Assembly: GCA_900540455.1 (NCBI GenBank)
Contig: UQGD01000009.1
Span: forward strand, 1 to 64,000
Direction: 5' to 3'
Length of the DNA: 64,000 bases
Source: an uncultured Faecalibacterium sp.
Lineage (GTDB): Bacteria; Bacillota; Clostridia; Oscillospirales; Ruminococcaceae
Part shown: positions 14,313 to 25,575 of the stretch, one piece after another
How the letters are laid out: every line of letters begins with the position of its first letter
Numbering within the stretch: position 1 is the stretch's first letter
Translations under genes and position numbers: made by a program
The notes under the pieces: model-generated
Seen by the model: only the letters and a program-made list of their open reading frames with translations
Database searches by the model: none
What the model was told of the DNA's origin: nothing

Positions 14313-15341
14313 TTACAGGAAAAACTGGTAGTAGACAAAACCCCACAGGGCGATGCCTGCGCATACGATGGCCGTGATCGGCGGCACCCAACGGATCAGA
14401 TGCTCTGCGATGGAATCCCGGCTGTCGTAGTCCTCGTAATCCTCATCGTCCTCATAGCCTTCGTAGTCCTGCTCCGGCTCCTGCACCCGGCTGGCGTATC
14501 TGGGCGCCTGCGCAGGGCGGGCAGGTGCCTGCTGCTGCGGTGCAGGCTCAAACCTCTCCCGGGCGTCCAGCACACGCGTCATATCCTGTTCCGGCTCGGC
14601 GTGCACAGGCTCGGCCTGCTGTCCGTACGGCGGCATGATCCGCGTGGCTTCCTCCTCCGGCTGTGCAGCCGGACGGGGGGCGACCCGGGTGGGTTCCTCC
14701 GCCTCCGGAACGCTGGGGCTTGGCTCCTGAGACGGCGCTGCTGGCTGCAGCAAGCTGTTCAGCGCATTTTGCAGCAGGATGCGGTCACAGCCACATTCGC
14801 TGCAGTAAACGGTATCCTCTTCTTTCGGGTGGAATGCACCGCAGGCGCAGTACCAGCCGCCATTGTCCAGGACCTGCGGCAGATACTTCATGCCCTTGCG
14901 GTTCATCCGGGCTTCCAGCGCAGACTGGAGATCCGACTCCAGGCGCTTAGGCGCCGGCAGCCGCATCCGCTTGATCTGGTCCAGGTGAACGACCCGCTTG
15001 CCGTTATACACGCTCTTCAGCGAGACATCCACGCTGGTGATGGCTTTGGGGGTGACAAACACAGCATCATCCATGCCAAAGCTCTCGCCCGGCTGAACTT
15101 CCAGGTCGCAGTACTCAAACTCGTCCTCACAGAGGATCACTCCGTCCACGCCCTTGCACTTAAAGTGTACCTCCAGCGCAGTAAGCACCACCCGGGAGAT
15201 ATTCTTGAAGGTCAGGCAGACGGCGTGTTCGCCGCTTTGTTCCCCACGCAGCAGCTCCACGCAGACGAACTGCACCGGGCTGCCCGGGGTGTAATAGTTG
15301 GCCCGCGTTTGGGCCACCAGGGTAAAATTCTCCTCCATCAA
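14313..15341 (-). CDS. Unrecognised zinc-ribbon protein with acidic linker and C-terminal membrane helix
   Basis: A 342-residue protein I cannot name. Residues 1-120 look like a beta-rich domain (FVCVELLRGEQS, LTFKNISRVVLTALEVHF). Residues 160-190 are a zinc ribbon with CACG and CSECGCD. The next 110 residues are a Pro/Glu/Gln-rich linker with repeated TRV/TRI motifs (EEPTRVAP, EEATRIMP, DMTRVLD). A very acidic Tyr/Asp/Glu patch (residues about 290-310) precedes a single membrane helix, WVPPITAIVCAGIALWGFVY. It is probably tail-anchored with the ribbon in the cytoplasm. It follows ftsH by 23 bases and has AAAGGAG before the ATG. The TRV/TRI threonines resemble sites phosphorylated in FHA ligands, which is speculation. 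Confidence 0.75.
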   Translation of the reverse strand: MMEENFTLVAQTRANYYTPGSPVQFVCVELLRGEQSGEHAVCLTFKNISRVVLTALEVHFKCKGVDGVILCEDEFEYCDLEVQPGESFGMDDAVFVTPKAITSVDVSLKSVYNGKRVVHLDQIKRMRLPAPKRLESDLQSALEARMNRKGMKYLPQVLDNGGWYCACGAFHPKEEDTVYCSECGCDRILLQNALNSLLQPAAPSQEPSPSVPEAEEPTRVAPRPAAQPEEEATRIMPPYGQQAEPVHAEPEQDMTRVLDARERFEPAPQQQAPARPAQAPRYASRVQEPEQDYEGYEDDEDYEDYDSRDSIAEHLIRWVPPITAIVCAGIALWGFVYYQFFL

Positions 15342-15364
15342 ACTCGCTCCTTTCCCACCGAGGC

Positions 15365-17431
<2,067 letters not shown>

Positions 17432-17465
17432 TCAGATCAACTCCAATTCATAAAAGATAGTTGCC

Positions 17466-18011
17466 TTACTTTTCGTATACGCTGGGCTTCAGCACTCCCA
17501 CATAGGGCAGGTTGCGGTATTTTTCGTCGTAGTCCAGGCCATAACCCACCACAAACTCATCCGGCACCTGGAAGCCGATGTAGTCTGCCTGGATGTCTGC
17601 CCGGCGGCGGCTGGGCTTATCCAGGATCGCGCAGATCCGCACCGAGTTGGGGTCGCGCATCTTCAGCATGGGCACAAGGTTGGAGAGGGTGACGCCAGTG
17701 TCCAGAATGTCCTCCACGATCAGCACGTCCTTACCGGACAGGTCACTGTCCAGATCCTTGATGATCTTGACCAGACCCGTGGTCGTCGTGCCTGCGCCGT
17801 AGCTGGACACCACCATAAAATCAATGCTGCAAGGGATGGTGACCGCCCGCATCAGGTCGGCCATGAACACCACGGCGCCTTTCAGGATGGACACCAGGAC
17901 AAGATCCTTGCCGGCATAGTCCTGGCTGATCTGCGCACCCAACTGGGCAACCTTGTCTTTCAGCTGCTGCTCAGACACCAGAACAGCGCGGATATCATCG
18001 TTCATACTCAT
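17466..18011 (-). CDS. hpt: Hypoxanthine phosphoribosyltransferase
   Basis: A 181-residue type I phosphoribosyltransferase that makes IMP or GMP from hypoxanthine or guanine and PRPP. The PRPP loop VLIVEDILDTGVTL is at about residues 98-111, with the SILKGAVVF pyrophosphate loop near 41 and the purine contact DYIGFQVPDEFVVGYGLDY near 143-161. Length is normal for the family. The ATG overlaps the tilS stop by four bases (ATGA), giving translational coupling. It lies between tilS and ftsH as in Bacillus. Confidence 0.95.
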   Translation of the reverse strand: MSMNDDIRAVLVSEQQLKDKVAQLGAQISQDYAGKDLVLVSILKGAVVFMADLMRAVTIPCSIDFMVVSSYGAGTTTTGLVKIIKDLDSDLSGKDVLIVEDILDTGVTLSNLVPMLKMRDPNSVRICAILDKPSRRRADIQADYIGFQVPDEFVVGYGLDYDEKYRNLPYVGVLKPSVYEK

Positions 18012-19459
18012 GATTCAACTTCCTCCATTTTCTGCTCCCGCAGTTCCAACACCTGGACACTGTCCGGCCCAGGGGCCAGCCCCTCAGCGAAGCCTGCACC
18101 CCAGACCCACAGCACCTGGCTGCCGTCTGCCAGCAAAGGCAGACCGTCCCGCCACTGAGGCGGGATGCCCGCCTCATTCATCCATTTTCGCAGCGGTCTG
18201 CTGCCGTCCCGCCCGGCGGGATGGTAACGGTCCCCCGGCTGGCGGCAGCGCAGCACAAGTGTGGAATGTAACGTAGTTATTCTAACATAATCTGCGTAGT
18301 TTTTTAAGTCTTTTTTGTGAACGTGCTGTGTTTTTTCTCCAAAAATCGGCCCGCAAAGCCGAGTTTTCAGCATTTTGCCCCCAGACAGGGGGTATTGCGT
18401 GCATCGTTCCGGCGCAAAAGGCCGGGCGGCAAAGGGGCAGAATAGCGGCGGCGCAGCACTCGTGCGCCACAGCACGCCTTCTTTAGCGGCAAGGCCGACC
18501 CCTGCTGTCAGCTGCACAGCGCCCTGACCACATTCCACCAGAGCGCACAGCCGCTGTACATCGTCCTCGGTCAGATCCTGCAGCTGGGCAGCCAGCGCCC
18601 GCATCCCCTCTGCAAGGATCAGCGGGTCTGCCGCCCGGAGCGGCTCCAGACTCCAGACCCCTTCCCCAGCTGCCAAGGCATACCGTGCCCCGGCAGGCAG
18701 TCCAGCGGCCGATGTCCGCCGGGCTGCAGAGAGCAAAGCCGCTGCCTGCCGGGCAAAATAGGCATCCGCACGGGCGGCCCGCTCACAAAAGCGGGCCAGG
18801 TTCCGCTCTGCACCCGCATTGACCCCCCGCAGCGCAGGCAGCGCCGCATGGCGCAGCCGGTTGCGGGCGTAGGCATCGCTGTGGTTCGTCTCATCGGTCA
18901 CCCAAAGCTGTCCCAGGGCCTGGCAGACCGCCTCGGTCTCGGCACGGGTCAGCCCCAGCAGGGGCCGCAGGTACGCCCCCCGCACCGGGCGGATGCCTGC
19001 CGCCCCATGCAGTCCGGCCCCCCGCGCCAGCCGGAACAGCAGCGTTTCTGCCTGGTCAGTAGCAGTATGGGCCGTTGCCACCCGGTCTATCCCTTGGGCA
19101 AGCTGGCTCTCAAAATGTCCATACCGCAGCTGGCGTGCCCAATCCTCGCTGGCATTGTCCGGCACAGCCTCTTTAGGCGCACTGAACACCTGCAGCGGCA
19201 CCCCCAGCCGGGCACATTCGGCCCGGACAAAGGCTTCGTCCCGGTCTGCTGCCTGCCCCCGCAGCCCATGGTTCACATGGCAGGCGGAGAGCTGAAAGCC
19301 CACCTGCGGCTGCACCAGCAGCAACAGCCGCAGCAGCGCCATGCTGTCTGCCCCGCCGGACACCGCTGCCGCCACCCGCAGCCCTGTCAGCTGCTGGCTG
19401 CGGCAGAACCCCGCCGTCTGCACCAGGGCATCGGCCAGGATATCCTCCGGACGGCGCAT
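18008..19459 (-). CDS. tilS: tRNA(Ile)-lysidine synthetase
   Basis: A 483-residue N-type PP-loop ATPase that converts the wobble C34 of tRNA-Ile(CAU) to lysidine so it reads AUA instead of AUG. The PP-loop AAVSGGADSMALLRL is near residues 31-45, and the C-terminal substrate-binding domain ends with GDRYHPAGRDGSRPLRKWMNEAGIP in two parts, including the typical KK/RK-F region. The protein is essential. Start shares one base with the dnaB stop (TGATG). Length and architecture are normal for a Firmicutes TilS. Confidence 0.93.
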   Translation of the reverse strand: MRRPEDILADALVQTAGFCRSQQLTGLRVAAAVSGGADSMALLRLLLLVQPQVGFQLSACHVNHGLRGQAADRDEAFVRAECARLGVPLQVFSAPKEAVPDNASEDWARQLRYGHFESQLAQGIDRVATAHTATDQAETLLFRLARGAGLHGAAGIRPVRGAYLRPLLGLTRAETEAVCQALGQLWVTDETNHSDAYARNRLRHAALPALRGVNAGAERNLARFCERAARADAYFARQAAALLSAARRTSAAGLPAGARYALAAGEGVWSLEPLRAADPLILAEGMRALAAQLQDLTEDDVQRLCALVECGQGAVQLTAGVGLAAKEGVLWRTSAAPPLFCPFAARPFAPERCTQYPLSGGKMLKTRLCGPIFGEKTQHVHKKDLKNYADYVRITTLHSTLVLRCRQPGDRYHPAGRDGSRPLRKWMNEAGIPPQWRDGLPLLADGSQVLWVWGAGFAEGLAPGPDSVQVLELREQKMEEVES

Positions 19460-20859
19460 CAGCGTTTGAAGTCCACATCCATAAAGCGGGTGTGGGCGCC
19501 GTCCCAGCCCAGGGGCACGGTACTGGTCTCACCATGGCGGTTTTTTGCCACGATGCACTCTGCTGTATCCGCATCCACATCCGAGCCGTCCGGGTTCTGG
19601 CTGGCATAGTAGGAGTCCCGGTACAGGAACAGGACGCAGTCTGCATCCTGCTCGATGGAGCCGGAGTCTCGCAGGTCGGACAGCTGCGGCCGGTGGCTGG
19701 AGTTTGCACCCTGTTTTTCCACCGCACGGGACAGCTGGCTCAGCGCGATGATGGGCACATTCATCTCTTTGGCCATGATCTTCAGGTTTCGGGTAATGGA
19801 GCTGATCTCCTGCACCCGGTTCTCGGTGCGCTGGCCCGAGGTCATCAGCTGCAGGTAGTCGATGACGATCAGGCCCACATTGGGGCGGGTGGGGTCCTGG
19901 TTCACCCGGCGGATCTTGGCCTTCATCTCGGTAATGGTGATGCCGGAAGTATCGTCCATATAAATGGGGGCATCGTGAAGTTTCTCGGTGGCGAGAGCCA
20001 GGTACTCCCAGTCCTCTGCCCGCAGCGCACCGGTACGGAACGCCTGGCTGTCAATGCCCGCCTCTGCAGAGAGGATACGGTTTGTAAGCTGTTCCTTGGT
20101 CATTTCCAAGCTGAAAATGGCCACCGGCACCTTTTGCTGCATCGCCACACGGGTGGCGATGTTCAGCGCAAAACTGGTCTTGCCCATACCGGGGCGGGCG
20201 GCCAGGATGATCAGGTCGCCCCGTCCCAGACCGGTAAGCACCGTATCCAGCAGACGGAACCCGGTGGGGATGCCCTTGTACTTATCCGCATCCGGGCCGC
20301 TGATCTTTTGCAGGTTGGACAGCGTTTCCACCATACTGGAGCTCAGGGGGGTCAGGGCGCTGGAGTCCCGTCCGGAGCGGATCTCGTAGATACGCTGCTC
20401 GGCGTTTTCCAAAAGCAGGTCGGCGTCCGGTTCATCGCCGGCATCCTGCAGGATGTCCTTTGCCACCCCCATCAGCTGGCGCACCAGATATTTTTCCTGC
20501 ACGATCTGGGCATAAGCCCGGACGTTGGAGATGCTGGGCACCGTCTCGGCCAAACCGGTCAGATAGACCTTGGCCTCATCCGGGCTGGCAAACACCCCGT
20601 CGGAGATCACCGCATCCAGCAGGGTGACAAAATCAATGGTCTGGTCGCTGGTAAACAGCCGCAGCATCTCGGACCAGATCTGGGCGTTCTGGCGGGTGTA
20701 GAACATCTCCGGCCGGATGATCTCCACCAGGTCGGTCAGGGTGTCGGGCTTGAGCAGTACTGCGCCCAGCACGCTTTGCTCTGCCTGCATACTGTACGGC
20801 AGGCTGATGCCCACGCTTTCCAAGTTCAGATCATTTGCATAGCGTCGTTCGTTCGGCAT
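19459..20859 (-). CDS. dnaB: Replicative DNA helicase DnaB
   Basis: A 466-residue replicative helicase that unwinds DNA at the fork as a hexamer. The N-terminal collar (LPYSMQAEQSVLGAVLL) and linker run to about residue 170. The RecA-like motor has Walker A ARPGMGKTSFALN near 205 and Walker B LIVIDYLQLM near 310. The motif LRDSGSIEQDADCVLFLYRD follows later. Start is ATG with a weak GAGGG site. It is directly downstream of rplI and fused by one base to tilS. No promoter fits in the 108-base gap to rplI, so it probably relies on read-through of the rplI terminator. Confidence 0.96.
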   Translation of the reverse strand: MPNERRYANDLNLESVGISLPYSMQAEQSVLGAVLLKPDTLTDLVEIIRPEMFYTRQNAQIWSEMLRLFTSDQTIDFVTLLDAVISDGVFASPDEAKVYLTGLAETVPSISNVRAYAQIVQEKYLVRQLMGVAKDILQDAGDEPDADLLLENAEQRIYEIRSGRDSSALTPLSSSMVETLSNLQKISGPDADKYKGIPTGFRLLDTVLTGLGRGDLIILAARPGMGKTSFALNIATRVAMQQKVPVAIFSLEMTKEQLTNRILSAEAGIDSQAFRTGALRAEDWEYLALATEKLHDAPIYMDDTSGITITEMKAKIRRVNQDPTRPNVGLIVIDYLQLMTSGQRTENRVQEISSITRNLKIMAKEMNVPIIALSQLSRAVEKQGANSSHRPQLSDLRDSGSIEQDADCVLFLYRDSYYASQNPDGSDVDADTAECIVAKNRHGETSTVPLGWDGAHTRFMDVDFKR

Positions 20860-20904
20860 GGTCGTTATCCCTCTTTATCTATGGCGCTGTCCTGCCCGAA
20901 AAGC

Positions 20905-20939
20905 CAAAAAGCGCTCCCCCCGCTCAGAGGAGGGAGCGC
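20905..20939 (-). terminator. Terminator after rplI
   Basis: The stem GCGCTCCCTCC with its complement (20911-20939 region) is followed by TTTTT on the minus strand. It lies between rplI and dnaB and may set a lower expression level for dnaB and the genes beyond. Confidence 0.8.
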
Positions 20940-20967
20940 AGACAGGCCGGGCAGCGTCAGGGCAGCG

Positions 20968-21423
20968 TCAGGCCTGCTCTACCTCTACACTGATCTTGAA
21001 GCTGGGCACGACACCCACATACAGGCGCACCTTGGCGTTGAACACGCCTGCATCCTTGATATCCTTGGTCTCCAGCTCGATCTTCTTTTTATCGATGGGG
21101 GCGCCGGTCAGCTCCGAAAGAACAGCGGCCACTTCCTTGCTGGTCACCTTGCCATGCAGCCGGCCGGATGCACCGCCCTTGGCCCGCACAGTAACGGTCT
21201 TGTCCTGGATCTTCTCTGCCAGAGCCTTGGCAGCAGCCAGGTTCTCGGCCTCATGGAAATCAGCGGCTTCCTCCTTGCCGCGGGCCACGTTCAGTGCGCT
21301 GGCATCGGCCACAGCCGCCAGCTTGCGCGGCAAAAGGAAGTTGCGGGCGTAGCCGTCCGAGACCTCATGGATCTCGTCCTTCTTGCCAATACCCTTGACG
21401 TCCTGTTTCAGAATCACTTTCAT
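20968..21423 (-). CDS. rplI: 50S ribosomal protein L9
   Basis: A 151-residue ribosomal protein. The N-terminal domain that binds 23S rRNA is typical: MKVILKQDVKGIGKKDEI, then VSDGYARNFLLPRKLA. A long central helix (ALAEKIQDKTVTVRAK begins its end) joins the C-terminal domain with GRLHGKVTSKEVAAVL. It stabilises the L1 stalk region and limits frameshifting. Start is ATG with GAGGG seven bases upstream. It is the first gene of the rplI-dnaB-tilS-hpt-ftsH series. Confidence 0.97.
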   Translation of the reverse strand: MKVILKQDVKGIGKKDEIHEVSDGYARNFLLPRKLAAVADASALNVARGKEEAADFHEAENLAAAKALAEKIQDKTVTVRAKGGASGRLHGKVTSKEVAAVLSELTGAPIDKKKIELETKDIKDAGVFNAKVRLYVGVVPSFKISVEVEQA

Positions 21424-21478
21424 AGTATATCCCTCTTTTCCCGCCGGGGATGCCCCAGCGTGCTGTTTTCACACCTTT

Positions 21479-21507
21479 AGTATACCGCATCCGCCGATAT
21501 TCGGCAA
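21479..21507 (-). promoter_or_regulatory. Promoter of rplI
   Basis: TTGCCG (21502-21507), 17-base spacer, TATACT (21479-21484), minus strand, about 55 bases before rplI. Confidence 0.75.
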
Positions 21508-21549
21508 GAGGGGCAGCAGGTACACATCCGCCCCTTCCGGATCCTGACT

Positions 21550-21894
21550 TTATTCCAGCATCTCCTCCACGATCTGCTGAAAATCGTGAAGAAAAGCATC
21601 TTCGCCCAAGGTATTCATCTTAAAAAAGACCGCCTCGCTTCCGCCCGCAGTAATGGCAGACAAGCGGATGGGACCCTCCCCATTCTGGAACAGGGTCACC
21701 GTCAGCGAAAGCCGGTTGCCGCCCATCATGCTGTACCGCTCAAATACCCGGACACTGCACCGGGCCTCTCCGTCCCTGAAATCGCTGCCGTCCTCCAGAT
21801 CAGCAGACCAGCTGCCATCCACCACAGCCTGCTCCAGCTTGGGCAGCAGGGCATCGAACTTTCCTGTGCGGATGGTGGTTTCCCAAATAGCCAT
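21550..21894 (-). CDS. DUF6054-like small protein
   Basis: A 114-residue soluble protein without a signal peptide. It is beta-rich, with the run CSVRVFERYSMMGGNRLSL followed by VTLFQNGEGPIRLSAITAGGS and a C-terminal helix. The pattern recalls DUF6054 proteins of Clostridia, a family of unknown role; this is from memory. AAAGGAGG lies right before the ATG, so expression should be good. It follows yfhO after 31 bases and is the last gene of the dus-yfhO unit. Confidence 0.75.
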   Translation of the reverse strand: MAIWETTIRTGKFDALLPKLEQAVVDGSWSADLEDGSDFRDGEARCSVRVFERYSMMGGNRLSLTVTLFQNGEGPIRLSAITAGGSEAVFFKMNTLGEDAFLHDFQQIVEEMLE

Positions 21895-21925
21895 AGGTGC
21901 CTCCTTTTTTTGATGCTTTTATGCG

Positions 21926-24325
21926 TTACGAGCGCTCTTTCTGGACGCTGCGGCGTCTGCGCCAGGCAAAATACCCAGTATAGGCCAGCCACAGCGGGAG
22001 CGCGACCCACATCAGTGTACGGCTGAAGCGGATGCCGTCCGGCTGGTAGACAAAGTCGATCTTATTTTCCCCTTCCGGACAGAGCACCGCCATCAGTCCG
22101 TTGTCCACCTGCACAACGGGGGTGTCGGCACCATTGACATAGGCGGCAAATCCATCGTCATACGGCACCGAGAAGAATACCAGCTCCGGCTGCGCAAGGG
22201 TGATCTCTGCATGGAAGCCCGAATTTGTCATCCGGAACATACTGCACCCAGCCGCCCGGCGGGCGTCGCAGTCACGGACGTAGGTATCGTAGTCCAGCCG
22301 CTGTCCCTCAGACTGAGGCATGGGTTCCAGATACTTTGCATACTGCGCCTCGTCCTCCGGAGAGAGCACCAGCGCCCGCATCAGCAGATTAGCCCGCTGA
22401 TGCTCCGGGTACTGGGCCAGCTGTTCCTGTGTGAGATAGTATTGGTAGGTAAAGCCCATGGGCACATAGTTTTGGTTGCGGTAGACAGCAAACCCGTCCA
22501 TCGTATCCCAATACACCCATCCATCGTCGGCCACCGACTCAAAATCCGCCTGTTTTTCCGGCGTTGTCAGCAGGTATTCCACGCTCAGCAGCCCGCGCAG
22601 TGCATAGTTGGAGAGGGCAGGCTCACTGCGCACATCCCGCTTGACCCCCACAGAGGGATAAAAGCTGAGGATGCTGGGGGCAGCGGTGCTGCCAAAATAC
22701 TGCAGACAGCTCTTATCCAGCCAAAGCCCCAGGTTATCATGGGTCTCGTAGGTATCGATGCGGTAGTCCCCCTGCGGCAGATGTTCCTTGAGCGCCAGGG
22801 CATCGTTATCCTGCTGCACCAGGTCGCTGTCGGTGTTCCACTGTCCAAACTTGCCAATCGCGATATGCGTCGTGGTAAACAGGCAGGCAAACGCCAGCAC
22901 TGCCGCCAGCATCCGCCGGGGCAGGATCTTTTTGCCCCGCCAGCGCCGCCACAGCCAGAGGAACACCACCAGTCCCACCAGACCAAAGCCCAGCACCACA
23001 GCGTATTGGCCCGGATTCTGCAAAACGCCAAAAGTCCAGCTGTCGCCATCCTGCACAGGCACCACAGCAAACGCCAGGGTAGCCAGCATCACCCAGAACA
23101 GACCCTTTGCCGGGGTTTCCAGGTCTGCCGCCGGGCTTTCCAGCGCGCGCACCGTCATCAGGCAGAGGATCAGCACCGGCATATAATACCAGCGGGCGTA
23201 GTAGCTGGAGTTGAGGGCGTAAAACGCACTGTTCAGCACCGGCACCAGGGCAAAGACTGCGCACACCGCCACGATGCGCTTATTGGCATCCCGCTTTTTC
23301 AGCTTCCAATACGCCAATGCACCGGCCAGGCTGCACACAGGCAGATATGCGGACATGCTGGTCCACTTGATGATCCCCTCGGACCAGATGGAGGTCAGAT
23401 ACGGAGAGTCCGGCGGCAGCACCCAGCTCAGCAGGATCGCAAGATACTGCTGTACCTTGGAATAGGTCAAAAATCCCCAGCCGGAGGCCAGGTCCACCGT
23501 GCGCGGATTTTGCAGCAGCGAAAGCACCGCAGGCCAGAGCAGCAGCCCGCCCAGGGCCACCCCCAGCAGGCTCTCGAACGCCAGCCGGACAAACAACCGT
23601 CCGGTGAGGCGCACCTCTCCAGCCGAGAGCTTGCAGACAAAATAGATGACCAAAAACAGGACCTGCCCCACAAAGAAGAAATAATTGTTCAGCAGGTTCA
23701 GCGCCACCCAAAAGGCAAACAGACCCCGGCGGCGCTCATAAATGCACTCGTCCAGCGCCCAGAGCATATACGGGAACAGCGCCACCACGTCCACAAAGTG
23801 GTTGAAAAAGATATTGTACACCGAAAAACCAGACAGCGCATACAGGCAGCCGCCCAGCACGGCATAGTTGACATCCTGAACATACCGGCGCAGGTACAGG
23901 TATGCACCGCCGCCAGCCACTGCAAACTTGAGCACCAGCAGCGGCACCATCAGATAAGGCAGCCACTGCTGCGGAAACAGCAGCGACAGCCAAAAGAAGG
24001 GCGAGCCGTACAGGTAAAAGGAATAGGCATTCATCACACCGCTGCCCAGGTCTGTTGCCCAGGAGAAGGTGTTATCCGCCACCGGCACCGTAGCCCAGAT
24101 ATTATCCGGGTATCCCTGCCCCTTAAAAAAACCGTTCAGATAGCGGTAAAAGCTGATCTGCTGACTGTTGAAATCCCCCGCATAGTGAAAAAATCCACCG
24201 TCCAGCAGGTAAAACGGCAAAAAGAACAGTGCTGCTGCCAGCCCGCAGAGCACTACCGTCAGCCAGAATTTATTTTGTTTTTGACCCAGCAGCCGCAGCT
24301 GCCGGGCGTTGTGCAGAGCGTCCAT
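21926..24325 (-). CDS. YfhO-family polytopic membrane protein
   Basis: A 799-residue membrane protein with about a dozen hydrophobic helices in the first 480 residues, a final one at the C-terminus, and a large outside domain between them (roughly 480-765). The order AGDFNSQQISFYRYLNGFF followed by DLGSGVMNAYSFYL is typical of YfhO. These proteins resemble GT-C glycosyltransferases and in Bacillus and Listeria are linked to glycosylation of lipoteichoic acid. The Asp in the first loop (GDFNSQQ) could be the catalytic residue. It lies 24 bases after the dihydrouridine synthase gene. GGGGAGAGG precedes the ATG. Confidence 0.85.
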   Translation of the reverse strand: MDALHNARQLRLLGQKQNKFWLTVVLCGLAAALFFLPFYLLDGGFFHYAGDFNSQQISFYRYLNGFFKGQGYPDNIWATVPVADNTFSWATDLGSGVMNAYSFYLYGSPFFWLSLLFPQQWLPYLMVPLLVLKFAVAGGGAYLYLRRYVQDVNYAVLGGCLYALSGFSVYNIFFNHFVDVVALFPYMLWALDECIYERRRGLFAFWVALNLLNNYFFFVGQVLFLVIYFVCKLSAGEVRLTGRLFVRLAFESLLGVALGGLLLWPAVLSLLQNPRTVDLASGWGFLTYSKVQQYLAILLSWVLPPDSPYLTSIWSEGIIKWTSMSAYLPVCSLAGALAYWKLKKRDANKRIVAVCAVFALVPVLNSAFYALNSSYYARWYYMPVLILCLMTVRALESPAADLETPAKGLFWVMLATLAFAVVPVQDGDSWTFGVLQNPGQYAVVLGFGLVGLVVFLWLWRRWRGKKILPRRMLAAVLAFACLFTTTHIAIGKFGQWNTDSDLVQQDNDALALKEHLPQGDYRIDTYETHDNLGLWLDKSCLQYFGSTAAPSILSFYPSVGVKRDVRSEPALSNYALRGLLSVEYLLTTPEKQADFESVADDGWVYWDTMDGFAVYRNQNYVPMGFTYQYYLTQEQLAQYPEHQRANLLMRALVLSPEDEAQYAKYLEPMPQSEGQRLDYDTYVRDCDARRAAGCSMFRMTNSGFHAEITLAQPELVFFSVPYDDGFAAYVNGADTPVVQVDNGLMAVLCPEGENKIDFVYQPDGIRFSRTLMWVALPLWLAYTGYFAWRRRRSVQKERS

Positions 24326-24349
24326 CGTATCCTCTCCCCCTTTTTCTCT

Positions 24350-25366
24350 TTACGGGAACGGCAGCTCCCGCACATCGTCGGGGTCGGCAGCACGGCGCTG
24401 ACAGTCAAACACAGCCTCGATCAGCCGGTCCAGATCCTCCAGATGGGACAGTTCACAGCACACCTTGCGCAGCGAAGCCGCCCCTTTAAGCCCCTTCATA
24501 TAGTGCATGGCCTGCGCCCGAGCCTGGGGCATGGCCACATACTCGCCTTTTTCCTCTACCATCTGTTCCACCTGGCGGCGCAGCGCATTCATCCGTGCCT
24601 GCAGATTGGGCTGCTTGGGGGCGGGGGCGCCTTCCAGCGCTGCATTCACCTGCTCAAACAGCCAGGGGTCTCCCAAGGCTGCACGGGCGATCATGACCCC
24701 ATCGCAGCCGGTCTGCCGCACCATTTCCAGCGCATCCTCCGGGGTATGAATGTCTCCGTTGCCCAGCACCGGCACATCCACCGCCTGCTTTACCGCCGCA
24801 ATAATGGAAAGATCGATGCCCGGGGTATACATCTCGGCCCGGGTGCGGGCGTGTACAGCTATGGCCGCTGCACCTGCCTGGGCACAGGCTTTGGCACATT
24901 CCACCGCCGTAATGTGGTCTGCATCCCAGCCCTTGCGCATCTTCACCGTGACCGGGCGGGTGGTATGAGCTGCCACCTGCTCCACGATGCGTCCGCAAAG
25001 CTCCGGGTCCAGCATCAGCTTACTGCCGGCCCCTGCAGAAACGATCTTGGGTGCAGGACAGCCCATATTGATATCCAAAAAATCGAACTGTTCCCCTTCG
25101 ATCAGGGCCGCAGCCTGGCCCATGATCTCCGGGTCATCCCCAAACAGCTGCACGCCATAGGGCGCATCGTTGGGTTCTGCCCGCAGCAGCGCTGCGGTCT
25201 TGCGGTCCTGATAGACCAAAGCCCTGCCAGAGACCATCTCGCTGACCGTAAAGCCCGCGCCATGCTGTGCCATCAGACGGCGGCAGGGTGCATCCGTAAA
25301 ACCGGCCATAGGGCCGAACACTGCCCGATGGGGCAGGGTGAGTGTACCGATCTTTAACTGTTCCAT
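24350..25366 (-). CDS. dusB: tRNA-dihydrouridine synthase (DusB type)
   Basis: A 338-residue FMN-dependent enzyme that reduces uridine to dihydrouridine in the tRNA D-loop. The N-terminal barrel starts GPMAGFTDAPCRRL, followed by DINMGCPAPKIV with the catalytic Cys, TVKMRKGWD for FMN phosphate, HARTR and GNGDIHTPEDA. The C-terminal helical tRNA-binding domain starts near residue 245. It is the first gene of dusB-yfhO-DUF6054. Start is ATG with AGAGGA seven bases upstream. Confidence 0.92.
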   Translation of the reverse strand: MEQLKIGTLTLPHRAVFGPMAGFTDAPCRRLMAQHGAGFTVSEMVSGRALVYQDRKTAALLRAEPNDAPYGVQLFGDDPEIMGQAAALIEGEQFDFLDINMGCPAPKIVSAGAGSKLMLDPELCGRIVEQVAAHTTRPVTVKMRKGWDADHITAVECAKACAQAGAAAIAVHARTRAEMYTPGIDLSIIAAVKQAVDVPVLGNGDIHTPEDALEMVRQTGCDGVMIARAALGDPWLFEQVNAALEGAPAPKQPNLQARMNALRRQVEQMVEEKGEYVAMPQARAQAMHYMKGLKGAASLRKVCCELSHLEDLDRLIEAVFDCQRRAADPDDVRELPFP

Positions 25367-25406
25367 GTAGTTCCTCTAAACGCTTTCTTGCCAGAATGTG
25401 TGTATT

Positions 25407-25435
25407 AGCGTATCATATTCCCCCGCAGATTGCAA
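25407..25435 (-). promoter_or_regulatory. Probable promoter of the dusB operon
   Basis: TTGCAA (25430-25435), 17-base spacer, TACGCT (25407-25412), minus strand. The -10 is poor, so this is tentative. Confidence 0.45.
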
Positions 25436-25512
25436 GAAAAACCAGGGCATATGCCCCCTCTTTCCTGGGCTTGAAAACCGCTGCGAGGACACTTTTCGTT
25501 TTGCTCTGCCCA

Positions 25513-25521
25513 TGGTATACT
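25513..25521 (+). promoter_or_regulatory. Extended -10 promoter of the aldo/keto reductase
   Basis: TGGTATACT on the plus strand. AAGGAGG begins only about ten bases downstream, so that purine run would sit near the 5' end of the transcript. Confidence 0.55.
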
Positions 25522-25575
25522 GTACATAAAAAGGAGGTACGGCGGAGACAGCAACCACCCGCCGCAAAACTGCGT

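Noticed and set aside
22211..25357. Open frame of 1048 codons on the plus strand
   Set aside because: It lies antisense to yfhO and dusB, with no family features; it is a by-product of codon usage.
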